Source: an uncultured Eubacterium sp.
Lineage (GTDB): Bacteria > Bacillota > Clostridia > Oscillospirales > Acutalibacteraceae
Direction of reading: 5' to 3'
NCBI GenBank assembly: GCA_944380545.1
Contig: CALWHV010000007.1
Location: forward strand, 62,001 to 126,000
DNA length: 64,000 nt
Position numbers and translations under genes: made by a program
In this document: positions 1 through 7,284 of the stretch, in pieces
How the letters are laid out: each line of letters begins with the position of its first letter
How positions within the stretch are numbered: the first letter of the stretch is position 1
The notes under the pieces: model-generated
Told to the model about the DNA's origin: nothing
The model's input: the letters and a program-made list of their open reading frames with translations, nothing else
Databases searched by the model: none

Positions 1-228
1 GGGATCCATACCGGAAAGACCTGCTTCATCCGCAGCTCTTTTAAGAATAGAGTTTTTAACAACGGTATACTCTATTCCGGCCTCGCGGAGCTCTTTGCGC
101 AGCTTTGTATCGTCTTCAACATTGATGCCCTTGAAGTCAACGACAACGCCGGCGACCGAGCCTTTGATTCTTGCGGCAAGCGCGTCTACCTGCGCCTTTT
201 TCTTTTCAAGAACTACTGTGCTTGGCAT
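1..228 (-). CDS. rplJ: 50S ribosomal protein L10 (N-terminal part, cut by window edge)
   Basis: L10 anchors the L7/L12 stalk on the large ribosomal subunit. The 76 visible codons begin MPSTVVLEKKKAQVDALAAR and continue through a segment ending in SILKRAADEAGLSGMDP, which matches the N-terminal rRNA-binding domain of L10; the rest lies beyond base 1. The ATG is at 226-228, with an AAGGAGG-type site at 241-247 (spacing about 12). It follows its own promoter and L10 leader, as in other Firmicutes where L10 controls rplJ-rplL. Identity is firm; only the C-terminal part and rplL are missing because of the window boundary. Confidence 0.93.
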   Translation of the reverse strand, partial: MPSTVVLEKKKAQVDALAARIKGSVAGVVVDFKGINVEDDTKLRKELREAGIEYTVVKNSILKRAADEAGLSGMDP

Positions 229-289
229 TAAATAACCGTACCTCCTTAATTATTTGCCGCAAACGCGGACTTTTAAGGCTGCTTACCAA

Positions 290-447
290 ACAAAAAGTGC
301 ACCCCGCCGAAAGACGGAATGCACGACATTTACATAATAGATAGGCGGCGAAATACGCCGTATCCGCATAAATGCTCATTCCTCGGCAGGCGGCGAAAAC
401 GCCTTACGCCAAACGGCACCTGCTGTCTTTGGTTGAACAGCGATAGT
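290..447 (-). ncRNA. L10 ribosomal protein leader (rplJ-rplL 5' UTR)
   Basis: The untranslated RNA between the promoter at 448-476 and the attenuator contains the hallmark AAAGACAGCAGGTGC and, further on, CCTGCCGAGG, both characteristic of the Firmicutes L10 leader to which L10(L12)4 binds to repress its own operon. Binding of the complex is known in the family to favour the terminator. The seen motifs plus downstream rplJ make the call strong; exact 5' and 3' ends are inferred from the promoter and the T-run. Confidence 0.85.
291..324 (-). terminator. Attenuator terminator of the L10 leader
   Basis: On the minus strand a 12-bp stem (arms 313-324 and 297-308, with three to four G-U pairs) closes a four-base loop and is followed by a run of five T at 292-296. 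It stands between the leader promoter and rplJ, so it can stop transcription before the gene. This is the usual place of the attenuator in the Firmicutes L10 leader. Confidence 0.8.
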
Positions 448-476
448 ATTTTACCACAGGGACTGCTCCCTGTCAA
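448..476 (-). promoter_or_regulatory. Sigma-A promoter of rplJ operon
   Basis: TTGACA (471-476) and TAAAAT (448-453) separated by 17 bp. The spacer and -35 hold a 7-bp inverted repeat, ACAGGGA/TCCCTGT with a 4-base gap, directly after rplA; it lacks a T-run so it is not a good terminator. Confidence 0.8.
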
Positions 477-490
477 TACCCGATATTTAT

Positions 491-1198
491 TTACTCTGCC
501 GAAGCGGCGGAGCCGACCTTGTTGGGATTGATCCTTATGCCGGGGCCCATTGTTGAGGCAACGGCACAGGATTTGATATACTGACCCTTTGCCGCGGCGG
601 GCTTAGCCTTTATGATGGCGTCAAGCAGGGCGTTGAAGTTTTCAAGCAGCTTATCCTTGCCGAAGGAAGCCTTGCCGATGGGGCAGTGGATGATGTTTGA
701 TTTATCAAGGCGGTATTCGATCTTACCTGCCTTAGCCTCTGCAACAGCCTTGGCAACATCCATAGTTACCGTGCCCGCCTTGGGTGACGGCATAAGACCG
801 CGGGGGCCGAGAACCTTACCGAGACGGCCTACGAAGCCCATCATATCGGGGCTGGCGATGGCAACATCAAATTCCATCCAGCCGCCCTGGATCTTGGTTA
901 CGAGATCGGCGTCGCCTACAACATCCGCGCCGGCAGCCTCGGCAGCCTTTGCAAGATCGCCCTTAGCGAAAACGGCAACTCTTACATCCTTGCCGGTTCC
1001 GTTGGGGAGAACTACGGCGCCGCGTACCTGCTGGTCTGCGTGGCGGGAGTCTACGCCCAGACGAACATGGACCTCAATGGTTTCGTCAAACTTTGCCTTA
1101 GCGGTCTGAACCGCAAGATCAAGCGCCTCTGCGCTTTCGTATAAATTGGAACGGTCTACGAGCTTAGCGCCGTCCGTATACTTTTTTCCGTGTTTCAT
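491..1198 (-). CDS. rplA: 50S ribosomal protein L1
   Basis: L1 binds the 23S rRNA stalk beside the E site, and in many bacteria also its own operon mRNA as a translational repressor. The 235-residue protein has the normal L1 length and the typical MKHGKKY start, the [15 protein letters not shown] segment and the signature [20 protein letters not shown]. It is second-last in the rpmG-secE-nusG-rplK-rplA cluster, 47 bp after rplK, with an AGGAGGT-like site upstream of the ATG. A candidate L1-binding RNA element lies in front of rplK at 1692-1722. No anomaly seen. Confidence 0.97.
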   Translation of the reverse strand: MKHGKKYTDGAKLVDRSNLYESAEALDLAVQTAKAKFDETIEVHVRLGVDSRHADQQVRGAVVLPNGTGKDVRVAVFAKGDLAKAAEAAGADVVGDADLVTKIQGGWMEFDVAIASPDMMGFVGRLGKVLGPRGLMPSPKAGTVTMDVAKAVAEAKAGKIEYRLDKSNIIHCPIGKASFGKDKLLENFNALLDAIIKAKPAAAKGQYIKSCAVASTMGPGIRINPNKVGSAASAE

Positions 1199-1245
1199 AT
1201 TATATACCTCCAGTGGTTGATCGGATTTTTCCTCCCACGCGGGAA

Positions 1246-1671
1246 TCAGTCTTCTACTACTATACCCATGCTGCGGGCAGTGCCTGCAATCATGCTCATC
1301 GCCGCTTCAAGCGAAGCCGCGTTGAGGTCGGGCATCTTTGTTTCCGCTATCTGCTGAACCTGCGCCTTTGTGATAGTGGCGACCTTATCCTTGTTGGGAA
1401 CACCGGAAGCCTTATCAATTCCGCAAGCCTTTTTGATGAGAACGGCGGCGGGCGGTGTTTTTGTTACGAATGTGAACGAACGATCATCATAAACCGTGAT
1501 AACAACGGGGATGATGAGGCCGGCGTCATTCTTTGTTCTTTCGTTGAACTCCTTGGTGAACGCCGGAATGTTAACACCGTGCTGACCGAGCGCAGGACCT
1601 ACCGGGGGAGCCGGGGTCGCTTTGCCTGCGGGTATCTGAAGTTTGATTAGACCTACTACCTTTTGAGCCAT
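1246..1671 (-). CDS. rplK: 50S ribosomal protein L11
   Basis: L11 forms the GTPase-associated centre with 23S rRNA and is the target region for thiopeptides and the stringent factor. The 141 residues show the N-terminal [20 protein letters not shown] motif and the C-terminal rRNA-binding domain ending in [12 protein letters not shown]. Length is standard. AGGAGGAAAATATA precedes the ATG. It sits 109 bp after nusG; that gap carries an L1-stalk mimic that probably allows L1 to repress rplK-rplA translation. Confidence 0.97.
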   Translation of the reverse strand: MAQKVVGLIKLQIPAGKATPAPPVGPALGQHGVNIPAFTKEFNERTKNDAGLIIPVVITVYDDRSFTFVTKTPPAAVLIKKACGIDKASGVPNKDKVATITKAQVQQIAETKMPDLNAASLEAAMSMIAGTARSMGIVVED

Positions 1672-1691
1672 TATATTTTCCTCCTAAAATC

Positions 1692-1722
1692 GTGGTATGG
1701 CGGGGAAGCTCTCCCCTCCCAC
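1692..1722 (-). promoter_or_regulatory. Putative ribosomal protein L1 autoregulatory site
   Basis: On the minus strand the mRNA reads GTGGGAG (1716-1722), then a GGGGA/TCCCC hairpin, then ATACCAC (1692-1698). The outer GTGG pairs with CCAC and the internal asymmetry resembles the L1 stalk of 23S rRNA (GUGGGAGGC...AUACCAC). It lies a few bases upstream of the rplK ribosome binding site. L1 is known to repress its operon through such mimicry in other bacteria; here it is deduced from sequence similarity only. Confidence 0.65.
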
Positions 1723-1780
1723 GCGCCTTGCGGCGCATAATAAGCGGCAACGCCGCGAATTACCTTTTTGAATAAAGACC

Positions 1781-2305
1781 TTAATCCTCTGCCTTTTCAA
1801 GCTGGTCAAGCTCAAACTCAACAGAGGTTTCCCTGCCGAACATTGAAACGAGCACGCGAACGCTGTTGTTTTCAACATCCACGCTCTCCACCGTGCCGGA
1901 ATAGCCCTCAAGCGGGCCGTCGATAACATTGACCATATCGCCGGCGGCGTAATTGACCTTGACACTGACCTTTTCCACACCGAGCTTGCGAACCTCCTCC
2001 TCAGTGAGGGGGACGGGCTTGCTTTCGGGACCTACGAAGCCGGTGCAGCCCCTGATATTCCTGACTACATACCAGGTATCGTCCGTCATAACCATTTTGA
2101 CGAGCACATAGCCGGGGAAGATCTTTCTTTCCGTTTCTTTTTTAGAGCCGTCGTCCTTTATCTCCACAACCGTTTCGGTGGGGACTGAAACCTCCTGAAT
2201 AAGATCGTGGAGATTTCTGTTTTCAACAACGGTTTCAATATTGCTTGCAACCTTGTTTTCATAGCCTGAAAAGGTGTGAGCAACATACCATTTTGCTTCT
2301 TCCAT
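1781..2305 (-). CDS. nusG: Transcription termination/antitermination factor NusG
   Basis: NusG binds RNA polymerase and couples transcription with termination or translation. The 174-residue protein has the N-terminal NGN domain (AKWYVAHTFSGYENKVA, then KKETERKIFPGYVLVKMVM, VRNIRGCTGFVG) and a C-terminal KOW domain (GDMVNVIDGPLEGYSGTVESVD). I place the start at the ATG at 2303-2305, seven bases after GGAGG; an in-frame TTG lies immediately before it. It directly follows secE, the common bacterial order. Confidence 0.96.
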   Translation of the reverse strand: MEEAKWYVAHTFSGYENKVASNIETVVENRNLHDLIQEVSVPTETVVEIKDDGSKKETERKIFPGYVLVKMVMTDDTWYVVRNIRGCTGFVGPESKPVPLTEEEVRKLGVEKVSVKVNYAAGDMVNVIDGPLEGYSGTVESVDVENNSVRVLVSMFGRETSVEFELDQLEKAED

Positions 2306-2332
2306 CAATAAGCCTCCGATAAAACGGCGCGA

Positions 2333-2734
2333 TTATTCCGCCGCCTGAGTCTCGGCCTGGGTTTCAGCCTCGGCCGCGCTGTCGGACTGAGCCGTGTCGT
2401 CAACCGTTTCGGAAACAGAAGTGCTTTCCTTAGCCTGCTTGATGCCCTTGAGGCCGAGAGCAAGCAGCGAATCGACGGCATAGATGGCAACGCCCAGAAT
2501 AGCGACGACAACAAGAACCACAACGGAATTTTTGAGGGTTTCCTTTGCCTTGGGCCAGACTACCTTTTTGCGCTCGGCATTTACGCCCTTGAAAAATTTG
2601 CCCGCCGATTTGAACGGATTCTTCTTTGCTTTTTTCTTTTCCGGCTTGGCGGAAGATTTTTTCTGGCTGTCGGCTTTTTCCGCCTTAACCTTTGCGCCTT
2701 TCTTTTCCTCGGCGCCGGTATTCTTATCTGCCAT
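2333..2734 (-). CDS. secE: Preprotein translocase subunit SecE with extended ends
   Basis: SecE stabilises SecY in the Sec translocon. The core is recognisable: residues about 45-100 hold FFKGVNAERKKVVWPKAKETLKNS followed by a single transmembrane segment (VVVLVVVAILGVAIYAVDSLL). At 133 residues it is about twice a minimal Gram-positive SecE: there is a Lys/Ala-rich N-terminal tail of roughly 40 residues and a C-terminal Ser/Ala/Glu/Thr tail of about 30. Such tails are low-complexity and no function can be assigned. It lies between rpmG and nusG, the conserved position. Confidence 0.93.
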   Translation of the reverse strand: MADKNTGAEEKKGAKVKAEKADSQKKSSAKPEKKKAKKNPFKSAGKFFKGVNAERKKVVWPKAKETLKNSVVVLVVVAILGVAIYAVDSLLALGLKGIKQAKESTSVSETVDDTAQSDSAAEAETQAETQAAE

Positions 2735-2746
2735 TTTTATCCTCCG

Positions 2747-2896
2747 TTACTTGGTTTCCCTGTGAAGCGTGTGCTTCTTGCAGAACGGGCAGTACTTGTT
2801 CATCTCAAGCCTGTCCGGTGTGTTCTTTTTGTTTTTCATTGTGTTGTAATTGCGTTGTTTGCATTCAGTGCAAGCTAAAGTAACTTTAACTCTCAT
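2747..2896 (-). CDS. rpmG: 50S ribosomal protein L33
   Basis: A 49-residue large-subunit protein, [17 protein letters not shown] at the start and [17 protein letters not shown] at the end. It has the two CxxC pairs (CTEC, CPFC) of the zinc-binding form of L33. The ATG at 2894-2896 is preceded by CGGAGGTG. It is first gene of the secE-nusG-rplK-rplA operon, 12 bp from secE, with a sigma-A promoter about 120 bp upstream. Confidence 0.95.
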   Translation of the reverse strand: MRVKVTLACTECKQRNYNTMKNKKNTPDRLEMNKYCPFCKKHTLHRETK

Positions 2897-3017
2897 TTGA
2901 ACACCTCCGTAAAAATTTCGATCGATAATCTCCCTCACGGCGCGAAGGCGGGACCGCCGCCCCGAAAACGCCCCGCTAAAAAAGGGCAAAAAAATTAACC
3001 CCTTTTGAGGTATTGAT

Positions 3018-3046
3018 ACTATACCACACCAAAACGCGCCAGTCAA
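3018..3046 (-). promoter_or_regulatory. Promoter of the rpmG-secE-nusG-rplK-rplA operon
   Basis: TTGACT (3041-3046) and TATAGT (3018-3023) with a 17-bp spacer, giving a 5' UTR of roughly 115 bases before rpmG. Confidence 0.75.
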
Positions 3047-3064
3047 TAGGATAAGCAAAAAAAA

Positions 3065-3094
3065 TTTGCATTTGCGGGAATTTTAATATATTAT
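3065..3094 (+). promoter_or_regulatory. Probable promoter of the FAD oxidoreductase pair
   Basis: TTTGCA (3065-3070), 18-bp spacer, TATTAT (3089-3094) in an A/T-rich stretch. Divergent from the rpmG promoter. Hexamers are imperfect, and an overlapping TATAAA also exists. Confidence 0.45.
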
Positions 3095-3133
3095 ATTATA
3101 AAATGAACCGGCAGCGGGAGCACAGGAGAGCTT

Positions 3134-4255
3134 ATGAACACAAAAATCATCATTGCCGGAGCCGGAGCCGGCGGACTTGCCTGCGCGGTGACGCTCGGGC
3201 GGAAAATAAGGAACGCCGACATAACCGTGCTTGAGCGGCGGGACGAGCCCGGCAGGAAAATACTTGCCGCAGGAAACGGCAGGTGCAATCTTACAAACAC
3301 CGCGGCTGAATATTACGATGAAACAAGGGATTTTTTCGCCTCGATGGGGCTTAAGCTGCGCGAGCTCGACAACGGCTGCGTTTACCCCTATTCCCTGAAA
3401 TCCGAAACGGCGCTTGCCGTTTTGCTTGACGAATGTGAGAGGCTGGGCGTGAAGATACGCACCGGCGAGGAAGTGACGGCGATCGAAAGGCGCGCGGGCG
3501 GCTTTGCCGTGACGGCAAACGGCAGAGAGCTTTTGTGCGATTTTGCCGTTTTGGCAAGCGGCGGATACTGCCTTAACGACAGCGGCGCGGGCTTTGGCAT
3601 CTTAAAATCGCTGGGGCACAGCATAAACCCCGTTTTCCCCGCGCTTGTGCAGCTCACCTCCTCAAGCAGGCACCCGCGCGCGGTGAGCGGCATGCGCGTT
3701 CGCTGCAAGGCGCAGCTTATCGTAAACGGCAAAGCCGCGGCAAATTCCGCCGGCGAGGTGCAGTTTACCGACTACGGCATATCGGGCATTGCGGCGATGG
3801 AGCTTTCCGCGGCGGTGAGCGAGGCGTTTATGAAGGACAAAAACGCAAGATGCGCGGCGCAGCTTGATTTGATACCCGATATGAGCGAGGACGAGGTGCT
3901 GCGGCACATACGGCGGTTCGGCAGCCTTAAGGGCATACTCGGCTCAAGGCTGAGCGCAATCATTGAAAAGCAGACGGGCGGAATCGCGGAAAAAGAGGCG
4001 CATACGGCAAAGCACTGGCGGCTGATAATAACCGGCACAAGGGGCTACGAAAGCGCGCAGCTCACCTACGGCGGCGTGCCCGAAAGCGAGCTTGAACGCT
4101 TTGAATCAAAAAAGGCGCGCGGGCTTTTCGTGTGCGGCGAGCTTATAGACAGGCGGCTGCCCTGCGGCGGCTTCAATCTTGATTTTGCCTGGCACAGCGG
4201 CGCGGCGGCGGCGAACGCCATAGCTGAGAAAACAAAGAAAAGAGAGGCTTTATGA
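3134..4255 (+). CDS. BaiN/RdsA-family NAD(P)/FAD-dependent oxidoreductase
   Basis: A flavoprotein of the HI0933/BaiN type. Residues 5-20 carry the dinucleotide-binding motif IIAGAGAGGLACAVTLG, followed by an ERRDEPGRKILAAGNGRCNLTN segment that is diagnostic of this family, and the C-terminal GELIDRRLPCGGFNLDFAWHSG flavin-contact motif. Length (373) is slightly shorter than the usual 400-410. Members include enzymes proposed in bile-acid 7-dehydroxylation, but most have unknown substrates and nothing here fixes one. The stop overlaps the start of the next flavoprotein (ATGA), so the two are co-translated. Confidence 0.85.
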   Translation: MNTKIIIAGAGAGGLACAVTLGRKIRNADITVLERRDEPGRKILAAGNGRCNLTNTAAEYYDETRDFFASMGLKLRELDNGCVYPYSLKSETALAVLLDECERLGVKIRTGEEVTAIERRAGGFAVTANGRELLCDFAVLASGGYCLNDSGAGFGILKSLGHSINPVFPALVQLTSSSRHPRAVSGMRVRCKAQLIVNGKAAANSAGEVQFTDYGISGIAAMELSAAVSEAFMKDKNARCAAQLDLIPDMSEDEVLRHIRRFGSLKGILGSRLSAIIEKQTGGIAEKEAHTAKHWRLIITGTRGYESAQLTYGGVPESELERFESKKARGLFVCGELIDRRLPCGGFNLDFAWHSGAAAANAIAEKTKKREAL

Positions 4256-5847
4256 TTAGGATAAGCGAGATAAGGCTTGAGCTTGACGACGACGAGGCGC
4301 TGCTTTTGCAAAAGGCGGCGAAGCTTTTAAGGATAAACGCAAAATACATAACGCAGCTGAGCGTGTTTAAAAAGAGCGTGGACGCGCGCAAAAAAGACGA
4401 CATACACTTTTCATACACGGTGGACTGCACTGTATCGCTTGACGAACGGCAGATAGCGGCAAAATGCAGATCCGGCAAAGTTTCGCTTGCACAGCCGTAC
4501 AGATACGAGATGCCTGCAAACAGGCGCGTTTCAAAATTCAGGCCGGTTGTGGTGGGCTTCGGTCCTGCGGGGATGCTTGCGGGGCTGATACTTGCCGAGG
4601 CGGGGCTGCGCCCGCTCATACTTGAGCGCGGCAAGGAGATCTCCGAGCGGCAGAGGGATGTGGAGCGCTTTTGGAAAACGCGCGAGCTGAACGAGGAATC
4701 GAATGTGCAGTTCGGCGAGGGCGGCGCGGGCACATTTTCCGACGGCAAGCTTACGACCGGTATAAAAAGCCCGTTTATACGAAAGGTGCTTGAGGAGCTT
4801 TACGAGGCCGGCGCGCCTGAGGAGATATTATATTCGTCTAAGCCGCATATCGGCACGGACAGGCTTGCCGTTGTGGTAAAAAACATAAGAAAAAAGATAG
4901 AGCGCCTCGGCGGCGAGGTGCTGCTTGAGGCGCGGCTTGAAAAGCTTATAGTTTACAACAAATTCGTTCAGGGCGTGACCTACACACGCCGCGGGGAGAG
5001 CTTTGACATAGAGGCGGACAGCGTTATTATGGCGATAGGCCACAGCGCAAGGGACACGGTTGAGATGATGTACCGCCTGGGCGTTGAGATGATGCAAAAG
5101 CCGTTTTCCGTAGGGGCGCGCATAGAGCACCCGCAGAGCCTTATCAACAGGGCGCAGTACGGAAAATTTGCCGGCCATCCGAAGCTGGGCGCAGCCGATT
5201 ACAAGCTTGCCTGTCACGGGCTGCACGAGCGCGGGGCTTACACCTTTTGTATGTGCCCCGGCGGCACGGTGGTTGCCGCGGCGAGCGAAAAAGAGGGCGT
5301 TATCGTAAACGGTATGAGCTCGCTTGCGCGCGACGGCAAAAACGCCAACAGCGCGCTGCTTGTGGGCATTGAGCCAAAGGATTTTCCGAGCGAGCATCCG
5401 CTGGCGGGAATATATTACCAAAAAGAGATTGAGCACAGGGCGTTTCTGCTGGGCGGCGGAGATTACAGGGCGCCCGCGCAGCTTGTGGGCGATTTTCTTA
5501 AAGGGATAAAAAGCGAAAAGCCCGGCGAGGTTGAACCGACCTGCCCCACGGGCGTTACATTTACGGATATAAGCGAATGTCTGCCGCAGAAGGTGACAGA
5601 TACAATGAGGAGCGCCATAACGCAGATGGATAAAAAGCTTAACGGCTTTGCGCTTTACGACGCCGTGCTGACCGCGCCGGAGACGAGAAGCTCCAGCAGC
5701 GTGAGGATCCTGCGCGACGACCTTTTGCAGTGCAGCATACGCGGGGTATACCCCTGCGGCGAGGGCGCGGGCTACGCGGGCGGCATAGTTTCCGCCGCGG
5801 TGGACGGAATAAAATGCGCCCACGCCGTGCTGGGCGACGAGCATTAA
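4252..5847 (+). CDS. FAD-dependent oxidoreductase, COG2509 type
   Basis: A 531-residue predicted flavoprotein. An N-terminal domain of about 85 residues (RISEIRLELDDDEALLLQKAA) precedes the Rossmann motif VVGFGPAGMLAGLILAEAG with ERG at the end of strand 2. Further conserved blocks are NVQFGEGGAGTFSDGKLTT, KPHIGTDRL and the C-terminal GVYPCGEGAGYAGGIVSAAVDG. This is the pattern of a widely conserved but biochemically unassigned family. It starts inside the stop codon of the preceding BaiN-like gene, which suggests a joint redox role. Downstream lies a strong bidirectional terminator. Confidence 0.85.
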   Translation: MIRISEIRLELDDDEALLLQKAAKLLRINAKYITQLSVFKKSVDARKKDDIHFSYTVDCTVSLDERQIAAKCRSGKVSLAQPYRYEMPANRRVSKFRPVVVGFGPAGMLAGLILAEAGLRPLILERGKEISERQRDVERFWKTRELNEESNVQFGEGGAGTFSDGKLTTGIKSPFIRKVLEELYEAGAPEEILYSSKPHIGTDRLAVVVKNIRKKIERLGGEVLLEARLEKLIVYNKFVQGVTYTRRGESFDIEADSVIMAIGHSARDTVEMMYRLGVEMMQKPFSVGARIEHPQSLINRAQYGKFAGHPKLGAADYKLACHGLHERGAYTFCMCPGGTVVAAASEKEGVIVNGMSSLARDGKNANSALLVGIEPKDFPSEHPLAGIYYQKEIEHRAFLLGGGDYRAPAQLVGDFLKGIKSEKPGEVEPTCPTGVTFTDISECLPQKVTDTMRSAITQMDKKLNGFALYDAVLTAPETRSSSSVRILRDDLLQCSIRGVYPCGEGAGYAGGIVSAAVDGIKCAHAVLGDEH

Positions 5848-5905
5848 GCCGCGCAGACATATACGAATATAATAGGTATAAAGCAGACAGGGGGCAAGCC
5901 TGATA

Positions 5906-5954
5906 ATGCAAAAAGCGCAGCGCCGCAGGAAAGTGCGGTTCTGCGCTTTTGCAT
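5906..5954. terminator. Bidirectional terminator between convergent genes
   Basis: Long hairpin: ATGCAAAAAGCGCAG (5906-5920) pairs with CTGCGCTTTTGCAT (5941-5954) with one bulged base, and an inner CCGCA/TGCGG stem. A-rich and T-rich flanks allow use on both strands between the flavoprotein gene and the nucleotidyltransferase gene. Confidence 0.75.
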
Positions 5955-5974
5955 TTATACTGCTTTATTTTGGC

Positions 5975-7018
5975 TCACGGCGTTTCCTGCTGCTCCTCAA
6001 GCTCCTCAAGCACCGCGGTAAACTGGGGCGAGCGGCGCTCTTCCCGTTCCTGCTTTTTGCCGCGTGAGCCGATGCGCTTTACAAGCCGTGCAACGCCGAA
6101 ACGGCTCTTCTCTTCCTTTTTTCGCGGCGCGTCGGAGCGCAGAGCCGCGCAGGAGAGCACGGCGGAGGAAAGAGCGTCGTAAAGCTCTCGCTCGCCGTAA
6201 TCCTCAAAGGAATAATCGACGGCAACGGGCGTGTGGAACCATTTTTTTGACAGGGCGATAAGCGCCTGAGCCGTTGCGCGTATGCGGATATTATCGCACA
6301 GCGCGGAAAACGCCGCCATATCGATATCGGGATAATACCTCAATATTGCGTCTATATCCATAATCATACGCACGCCGCAGCCGCCCTTTTTAAGGTGGCA
6401 GGCGGTGTGAGTGATAACATACAAAAGATGGTAAATCGGCTTTAGCTTGTATGTGCAGCCGGAATTTTCACTGATATCGTCAAAAGGGGTGGAATAATAG
6501 ATCTTGCTTTGAACATTTATGCTTTCAAGCTCCGTGTGGATGTCAAAGATTTGAAAATCATAGGAATAGCGACATTCGTCCTCCCCATCCTGCTCAAAGC
6601 CCGCGGCAAGGAACGCGCTTTGCGCCGCCTCAAGCTGCGAGGGGCGCAGGATAACATCTATATCGCGCCCTGTTCTGAGCTGCGGCATTTTATAAAGATA
6701 GCGCAGCACCGCGCCCTTTACGATAAGATGATCCGCGCCGGCGAGGGTGAGCGTTTCTATAAGGCGTGTCATCGCCGCGCTCTGGCGCTCATACGCTCTG
6801 TTTGCGCGCTTGAGGCCGCTTTCAAACGAGGCGAGCAGGCTGCCCTGAGGACGGCTGCCCTGCGGCAGCTCTTCTATCATACAGGCGATAGCCGCCGCGG
6901 CGTCGTGCGCCTCGGCAAGGGAGTAAACGCCCTGCCAGTCCGTGCGCTCGCTGCCCTGCGGCTTTTCGCCGTTGAGCAGGCAGGATATAAGATATATGAA
7001 ATATTCCCTTGCGCCCAA
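5975..7018 (-). CDS. Nucleotidyltransferase-fold protein (NTP_transf_5-like)
   Basis: A 347-residue protein resembling the uncharacterised nucleotidyltransferase family PF14907. The centre holds HLIVKGAVLRYLYKMPQLR followed by TGRDIDVIL, matching the K-G-x-x-L...R-x-x-x-D-I-D pattern; the DID acidic pair would bind metal. The remainder is helical and basic near the C-terminus (RKKEEKSRFGVARLVKRIG). The start is a TTG at 7016-7018, seven bases after GGAGG; no better start exists. It is a single-gene unit with its own promoter and a structured 5' UTR. Relatives often occur near polysaccharide or cell-surface genes, which fits the glycan genes next door, but the substrate is unknown. Confidence 0.7.
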   Translation of the reverse strand: MGAREYFIYLISCLLNGEKPQGSERTDWQGVYSLAEAHDAAAAIACMIEELPQGSRPQGSLLASFESGLKRANRAYERQSAAMTRLIETLTLAGADHLIVKGAVLRYLYKMPQLRTGRDIDVILRPSQLEAAQSAFLAAGFEQDGEDECRYSYDFQIFDIHTELESINVQSKIYYSTPFDDISENSGCTYKLKPIYHLLYVITHTACHLKKGGCGVRMIMDIDAILRYYPDIDMAAFSALCDNIRIRATAQALIALSKKWFHTPVAVDYSFEDYGERELYDALSSAVLSCAALRSDAPRKKEEKSRFGVARLVKRIGSRGKKQEREERRSPQFTAVLEELEEQQETP

Positions 7019-7045
7019 GGCGACGCCTCCTTAACCAAATTAAAC

Positions 7046-7091
7046 GGCGCATTTCGGCATATCGGGCTCGACTCCCGACCGCTTCAGCGCC
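7046..7091 (-). promoter_or_regulatory. Structured 5' UTR of the nucleotidyltransferase gene
   Basis: The RNA starting near base 7092 can fold into an outer GGCGC/GCGCC stem (7087-7091 with 7046-7050) enclosing a TCGGG/CCCGA hairpin with a 7-base loop (7062-7078). A T-rich stretch and the ribosome binding site follow. It does not match a riboswitch class I can name. It could be just a 5' stabilising hairpin. Confidence 0.4.
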
Positions 7092-7098
7092 ACTAATA

Positions 7099-7126
7099 AT
7101 TATAGCAGATAAAATCAAAATTTCAA
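7099..7126 (-). promoter_or_regulatory. Promoter of the nucleotidyltransferase gene
   Basis: TTGAAA (7121-7126), 16-bp spacer, consensus TATAAT (7099-7104). Predicted start near 7092, leaving a UTR of about 75 bases. Confidence 0.7.
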
Positions 7127-7221
7127 TTACATAAGCGAAGGAATATAAAGATTTTGATATTTGCCGAAAACGAAAGCGGCTTTACATTTATAAAGAAATG
7201 GTTACAGCGTGGCTGAAAGCA

Positions 7222-7250
7222 TTGAAAAAGCGGAATAAATAGGTTAATAT
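7222..7250 (+). promoter_or_regulatory. Promoter of the surface-protein/GH16 operon
   Basis: TTGAAA (7222-7227), 17-bp spacer, TAATAT (7245-7250). The predicted transcript start near 7257 lies after an upstream in-frame GTG at 7255, so that codon cannot be the start of the following gene. Confidence 0.55.
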
Positions 7251-7284
7251 GTAGGTGCAAAAAGAACGAAAAAGAGGAAAAACG

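Noticed and set aside
4828..5844. A 338-codon open frame opposite the second flavoprotein gene
   Set aside because: The opposite strand encodes clear FAD-binding motifs; this frame is a shadow caused by high GC and codon bias.
7062..7078. A 5-bp stem with a 7-base loop (CTCGACT) resembling a tRNA T-arm, followed by seven bases and an A
   Set aside because: No matching 5' acceptor strand, anticodon arm or D arm exists upstream at the right distance; it fits better as a hairpin in the 5' UTR of the minus-strand gene.
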